Part shown: positions 21,491-24,576 of the stretch, one piece after another | How positions within the stretch are numbered: position 1 is the first letter of the stretch | How the letters are laid out: each line of letters starts with the position of its first letter | IMG/VR virus record: IMGVR_UViG_3300042402_001675 | Span: 1-24,576 of that record | Length of the DNA stretch: 24,576 nucleotides | DNA from: a virus | Strand: one strand, 5' to 3' | Notes under the pieces: model-generated | Told to the model about the DNA's origin: nothing | The model's input: only the letters and a program-made list of their open reading frames with translations | The model's database searches: none | Made by a program: the position numbers and the translations under genes

Positions 21491-21781
21491 TTATAGGCGC
21501 GGGCACAGATGCGTAGCGGCGGCTTGGGAGAACGGGCTGACGTTGTCGGCGTGCCGGGCGTCGCGCAGCTTCTCCAGCACCCGGCGCAGCACGCGCTCGG
21601 TCAGGCTGGCACCGGCCTGGCCGCGCATGACGCACACCGCGTACCCGGCGCTGAGCGCGTCGGCGGGGACGGTGTAGCCCAGCGGGGCCACCGCGTCCAG
21701 AAAGGCTTGCTCGTTGCTGGCGTGGGCCGGGACGGCAGTCAGCAGCAGCATCACCACCGCCAGGACCACCGCGCGCTTCAT
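21491..21781 (-). CDS. Secreted DUF732-like protein
   Basis: A 96-aa protein with a clear signal peptide: MKR, a hydrophobic core (AVVLAVVMLLLTAV) and cleavage expected after PAHA near residue 21. The mature part resembles the DUF732 family of small secreted mycobacterial proteins: NEQAFLDAVAPLGYTVPADA, then AGYAVCVMRGQAG and near the end FSQAAATHLCPRL, with one cysteine in each of the two conserved places. These could form a disulphide outside the cell. The start ATG overlaps the previous stop (ATGA), so it is translated with the structural operon. It is not an expected virion gene. It could alter the host envelope, exclude other phages or be a lysogenic trait; none of these is shown. Confidence 0.8.
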   Translation of the reverse strand: MKRAVVLAVVMLLLTAVPAHASNEQAFLDAVAPLGYTVPADALSAGYAVCVMRGQAGASLTERVLRRVLEKLRDARHADNVSPFSQAAATHLCPRL

Positions 21782-21975
21782 GGTTGCTTACGCACCAGCT
21801 TGCGGATCGTGCCGCCACCGGCCATACGCACCTCAGCCTTGGCCTCGGCGATGGTCAGGAACGGGGCGCTCTCGGGCGAGCTGGTGCCGTCGGGGTAGGT
21901 GACGCTGTAGCCGATCAGGTCGCCGGGCTTGGCCGCGACACCCGCCGCGCGTCGTTTGGAGCAGTTGCACCCCAT
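21778..21975 (-). CDS. Small CxC protein after the protease gene (65 aa)
   Basis: Starts at ATG 21975, one base after the stop of the MuF-protease gene; the open frame extends upstream but only inside that gene. The protein begins MGCNCSKRRA and then reads GYSVTYPDGTSSP and AEAKAEVRMAGGGTIRKLV. Short proteins with this MGCNC start and a YxVTYPDG strand are frequent directly after portal or protease genes of actinophages. Function unknown; a zinc or scaffold role is possible. The TGA overlaps the ATG of the DUF732-like gene. Confidence 0.78.
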   Translation of the reverse strand: MGCNCSKRRAAGVAAKPGDLIGYSVTYPDGTSSPESAPFLTIAEAKAEVRMAGGGTIRKLVRKQP

Positions 21976-21976
21976 G

Positions 21977-24205
21977 TCAGTACTTGCTCGGGTAGTTGCG
22001 GGCCTCCAGCAGCGCGGCGATCTCTTCGGCTGGTGTCGGCGGGTGCGTGATCTCAGCGGCGCGATCCAGAAGCGCAATCGCTTCGGCGGCGATGATCGCA
22101 CGTTCGTTTTCGACGCGGGCGTCGTCCATAGCCTCGCGCACCGCGACCTTGATCTCGTCCAGGCTGAGCCGGGTAACCGACGCGGTGCGGTCTTCGGTGG
22201 GGCCAAGCGAGGCCACCAGCGCCAGCGGACGACCCTGGTCATCCGACCGGCCGCGTGCTGCAAAGCCCGGCGTATTGACCGACAGCGCGGCCACCAGCTC
22301 CAGGCCGGAGCCGAAGTCGCGCCAGTCGCCGGACAGCGGGGCCGACAGGCCCATCTCGACCTGCTCGGGCGTGGCCCACGGGGCGGCGACGCCGGAGAAC
22401 CAGATGCCGTGCTTGTCCTCGCCGACGCGCACCAGGGCGAAGCAGGTGCCGGTGTTGTCGTAGTGCGCCGCCGCCGGGCGGGCGCTGAGCCGGTCGGAGG
22501 CGTGGCCGGTGCCGACGGTCAACCGGCCGACCGGCAGCCGGGCACCGTTGTCCAGCCGCACCGCCGGGCTGGTGTGGAAGTGGGCGTAGTCGGTGGCGCT
22601 GCGCGGGACCACGACGCACTCGCTCTGGATCGAGCGGTGGCATTGGCCGAAGCACGCCAGGTGGCCGTAGATGCGCCCGTCGTCACCCATCGTGGGCAGC
22701 GTCGGGCCGGTCAGGTTCGGGTTCTCAAACAGGCGGTGATCGTAGACACGGGGCCGGAAGTCTTCAGCGGCCCCGGCCACCAGCGCCACGTCGCGGCTTT
22801 CGCGGTCGGCGTTCAGGCTCAGCGTGGTGTCTCCGAAGGCCGGAGTCGCGACCAGCGTGGTGCCGATCAGCTCGGCCTTGGTGATGGTCTGGTACAGCTC
22901 CAGCATGGCGTCGGGGTCATCCAGGGCGTCGGCGGTGGGCTCCGCGCCGGTGATGTCGGTCAGGACCCACTCGGCGGCGGCGAGGTCGACGCTCGGCCCG
23001 GTGACGCCGTGGGCGATATGGTCGGCGGCTTCATCGGCCTCGGAGCTGTTGAGCAGGTAGCCCGACGCCATCACTCGGCCGTCCTCCACCCGCGCGTCCT
23101 CAAGGACTCCCACCGTGTAGGCGTCCAGGTGGCCCTCGGTGGACTGCCGGGTCCACATCAGCGGCAGCGGGAAGCTACGGAAGCTCAGCTCGATGTCGCT
23201 GCTCAGCATCCGGCCGTCGGAGGTCGGGGTGCCGGTCAGCGCGATCACCGCGTCGGTGAAGGTGCGGAACGTCTGCTCGTCCATCGTGGTCTCCTGTCCA
23301 CTCGCCGCCAGGGCGTTGGTGTTGTTGCTGGTGTAGCCCGGCAACATCTCGTCGTCCATCAGCACCGTGACCCGGCACCGGCAGTTGGCGACCTCCTCCG
23401 GCGAGCCGGACGGGTCGCACGGGTACTCCAGCCGGTCACTGCCCACGGTGAAATTACCGCCCAGCGGTGCGCGCTGATTGTGGGCGCGGCGGTGGGTAGG
23501 CCGAGTGCGCCCGTCGTTGGTAGCGATCCAGACCTTCTCGGCCCGGCTGCTTTCGGGAGCGCGGCGACCGGCCTCCACGATGGCGTCGTTGAGCACCGCA
23601 CCGGAATGCCGCGCCCGCCACTCCTCGATCTCCTCCATCTCCACGCTGCCGGGGCTCAGGATCAGCGAGACCGTGATCCGCATCTGCTCGGTGCTGGCGT
23701 CCGGCTGGGCGCGCATGGCCCGGTCGATGACGGTAAAGACCGCGCCGGGCACCTTGTCGGTGTCGGCGCGCATGGTGTCCAGGTGATCCCGCTGGGACTC
23801 GGCCAGGCCAGCGTCGGCGGCGACGCGGGCGGCGGCGTCGCGCACCTCGGCGGGGTCGAGGCCCATCGAGTCGGCCACGGTCTTGACGGCGAAGTCGTCC
23901 ACCTCTGGCGCGTCAGCCGACGGCTCGGGTACCGGCAGCTTCATCCCCCGCAGCGCGGCGATGGCGGTGACCGACCACAGCAGCCCGGCACCGGCCAGCA
24001 CGATCAGCTCAGCCACCGAACTCCACGCGGAACTTGAACTCTCGGCACCGGAGGGGTCCGGCGGCAGGGCGTCGGCGGTCAGCGAGGGCAGCACCGCGTC
24101 GGTCAGCGCGGGCATCCACACCCGCAGCGCCTCGGCGTACAGCTCCTCCATCGCCTTCTCAGCAGCGAGGGTGGTCTCGTCCAGGCGACTTACCGGGGGC
24201 CACAT
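21977..24205 (-). CDS. MuF-like minor head protein fused to capsid maturation protease
   Basis: A 742-aa protein from the ATG at 24205, sharing one base with the portal stop. Residues about 195-285 form a MuF-like domain (WIATNDGRTRPTHRRAHNQR, then YPCDPSGSPEEVANCRCRV), which helps head morphogenesis. Residues about 310-460 look like a prohead protease (SFPLPLMW, DAYTVGVLEDARVEDGRVMA, HIAHGVTGPSVDL, ITKAELIGTTLVATPAFG), with H396, H399 and S405 as candidate catalytic residues. Residues about 480-650 are an actinophage-specific domain with regular histidines (GHLACFGQCH, AHFHT, GTGHAS, AAAHYDNTG, GEDKHGIWFSG) and SGDWRD, LELVAALSVNTPGF. The C-terminus is helical. A good internal start at 23284 could also yield the protease half alone. 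Confidence 0.88.
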   Translation of the reverse strand: MWPPVSRLDETTLAAEKAMEELYAEALRVWMPALTDAVLPSLTADALPPDPSGAESSSSAWSSVAELIVLAGAGLLWSVTAIAALRGMKLPVPEPSADAPEVDDFAVKTVADSMGLDPAEVRDAAARVAADAGLAESQRDHLDTMRADTDKVPGAVFTVIDRAMRAQPDASTEQMRITVSLILSPGSVEMEEIEEWRARHSGAVLNDAIVEAGRRAPESSRAEKVWIATNDGRTRPTHRRAHNQRAPLGGNFTVGSDRLEYPCDPSGSPEEVANCRCRVTVLMDDEMLPGYTSNNTNALAASGQETTMDEQTFRTFTDAVIALTGTPTSDGRMLSSDIELSFRSFPLPLMWTRQSTEGHLDAYTVGVLEDARVEDGRVMASGYLLNSSEADEAADHIAHGVTGPSVDLAAAEWVLTDITGAEPTADALDDPDAMLELYQTITKAELIGTTLVATPAFGDTTLSLNADRESRDVALVAGAAEDFRPRVYDHRLFENPNLTGPTLPTMGDDGRIYGHLACFGQCHRSIQSECVVVPRSATDYAHFHTSPAVRLDNGARLPVGRLTVGTGHASDRLSARPAAAHYDNTGTCFALVRVGEDKHGIWFSGVAAPWATPEQVEMGLSAPLSGDWRDFGSGLELVAALSVNTPGFAARGRSDDQGRPLALVASLGPTEDRTASVTRLSLDEIKVAVREAMDDARVENERAIIAAEAIALLDRAAEITHPPTPAEEIAALLEARNYPSKY
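23282..23295 (-). promoter_or_regulatory. Internal ribosome-binding site and in-frame ATG
   Basis: On the minus strand AGGAG (23295-23291) lies six bases before an in-frame ATG (23284-23282) at residue 308, exactly at the boundary of MuF and protease domains. Translation here would give a separate 435-aa protease, as encoded by separate genes in other phages. Confidence 0.5.
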
Positions 24206-24576
24206 CAGACGTTCACCACCGGCCGCGTCAGCTCCCGGCGCACCGCTGCCTTGACCGCTGAGCGGATGTAGTCGCTGTCCAGGTTCAGCCGGGCCAGCAC
24301 GTCCTCCTCCAGCGCGGCGTCCCAGCCCCGAATCAGGTCACCGATGGCGTCCTCGGCGACCGGCGACATGAAGCGGTGGGTCTCATGCATGGGCACATCA
24401 CGCAGGCGGTCGTAGTCGGCACGGGTGCGGCGGCGCTTGCCCGCCAGCTCCAGCGCCCGGCTGACCATCACCTCCACCACCGCCATCTCAGCCACCGAGC
24501 GGGCACGAGCGGTCACCTCCTGGTCGGCGGGCTCCTCCGGCGGTCGTTGCGGGTTCTCGGTGACCGCCGGGGCGGG
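24205..24576 (-). CDS. Portal protein, C-terminal fragment (5' end off window)
   Basis: The frame is open to the right edge (24576), so the gene's start lies outside; the GTG at 24516 is not the real start. The visible 123 residues resemble the C-terminus of actinophage portals: a Pro/Glu-rich stretch, then VAEMAVVEVMVSRALELAGK followed by RRRTRADYDRLRDVPMHETH, an acidic AEDAIGDLIRGWDAALEEDV and VKAAVRRELTRPV. The order portal, then MuF/protease, then capsid is normal and supports the call. The TGA overlaps the next ATG by one base. Confidence 0.78.
   Translation of the reverse strand, partial: PAPAVTENPQRPPEEPADQEVTARARSVAEMAVVEVMVSRALELAGKRRRTRADYDRLRDVPMHETHRFMSPVAEDAIGDLIRGWDAALEEDVLARLNLDSDYIRSAVKAAVRRELTRPVVNV

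Noticed and set aside
21929-24037. 702-codon plus-strand open frame opposite the MuF-protease gene
   Set aside because: It is the antisense of a gene with clear domains. The product is rich in Arg, Gly, His and Val as expected from GC-rich shadow frames, and shows no recognisable motif.
24205-24516. A complete 103-aa gene starting at GTG 24516
   Set aside because: The frame stays open to the window edge and the sequence resembles a portal C-terminus, so it is a fragment of a longer gene.

Overview
This window is the head and tail structural block of a siphovirus-like actinobacteriophage, free or integrated. The DNA is GC-rich, GTG starts are common, and most structural genes overlap by 1-4 bases (ATGA or TGATG). 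The gene families are ones I recognise from phages of Mycobacteriales: a MuF-protease fusion, a small CxC protein, two HK97-like capsid genes, a ReqiPepy6 Gp37-like tail protein, and a tape measure with an ARB_07466-like hydrolase motif. A secreted DUF732-type protein points to Mycobacterium or a close relative as host. These are pattern-recognition calls from the translated sequence; no database search was possible.

All structural genes are on the minus strand, so the phage order runs right to left. From the right edge: C-terminus of the portal (24576-24205), MuF/maturation-protease fusion (24205-21977), a 65-aa CxC protein, a secreted DUF732-like protein, hexamer-type capsid protein with an N-terminal scaffold-like region (20997-19231), pentamer-type capsid protein (19146-18238), a 66-aa protein, major tail protein (17916-16942), three head-tail connector or completion genes (16864-15434), an HK97 gp10-like protein (14576-14172), tail assembly chaperone (14147-13824), a 1625-aa tape measure (13793-8916), three minor tail proteins (8908-5322), three tandem paralogous fibre/minor-tail genes with a 63-aa protein among them (5311-2585), a conserved 215-aa protein (2582-1935), and a tail fibre running off the left edge (1168-1).

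Three insertions run against this operon on the plus strand: an HNH endonuclease (1272-2042), a four-gene cassette of small proteins (14648-15465), and a single small gene (21205-21441). The two small-gene cassettes each start with a TTGACAA promoter whose spacer region carries an inverted repeat, and the single gene ends in a strong terminator. They look like morons (cargo genes with their own regulation) and are the most interesting part of the window.

Other points of interest are an internal ribosome-binding site that could release the protease from the MuF fusion, hairpins after the major tail gene and between the two capsid genes that could set stoichiometry, a CCC-TGA +1 frameshift candidate at the end of the chaperone gene, and internal repeats in the tail fibre and minor tail genes. 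No tRNA, rRNA, CRISPR array, integrase, attachment site or insertion sequence was recognised.
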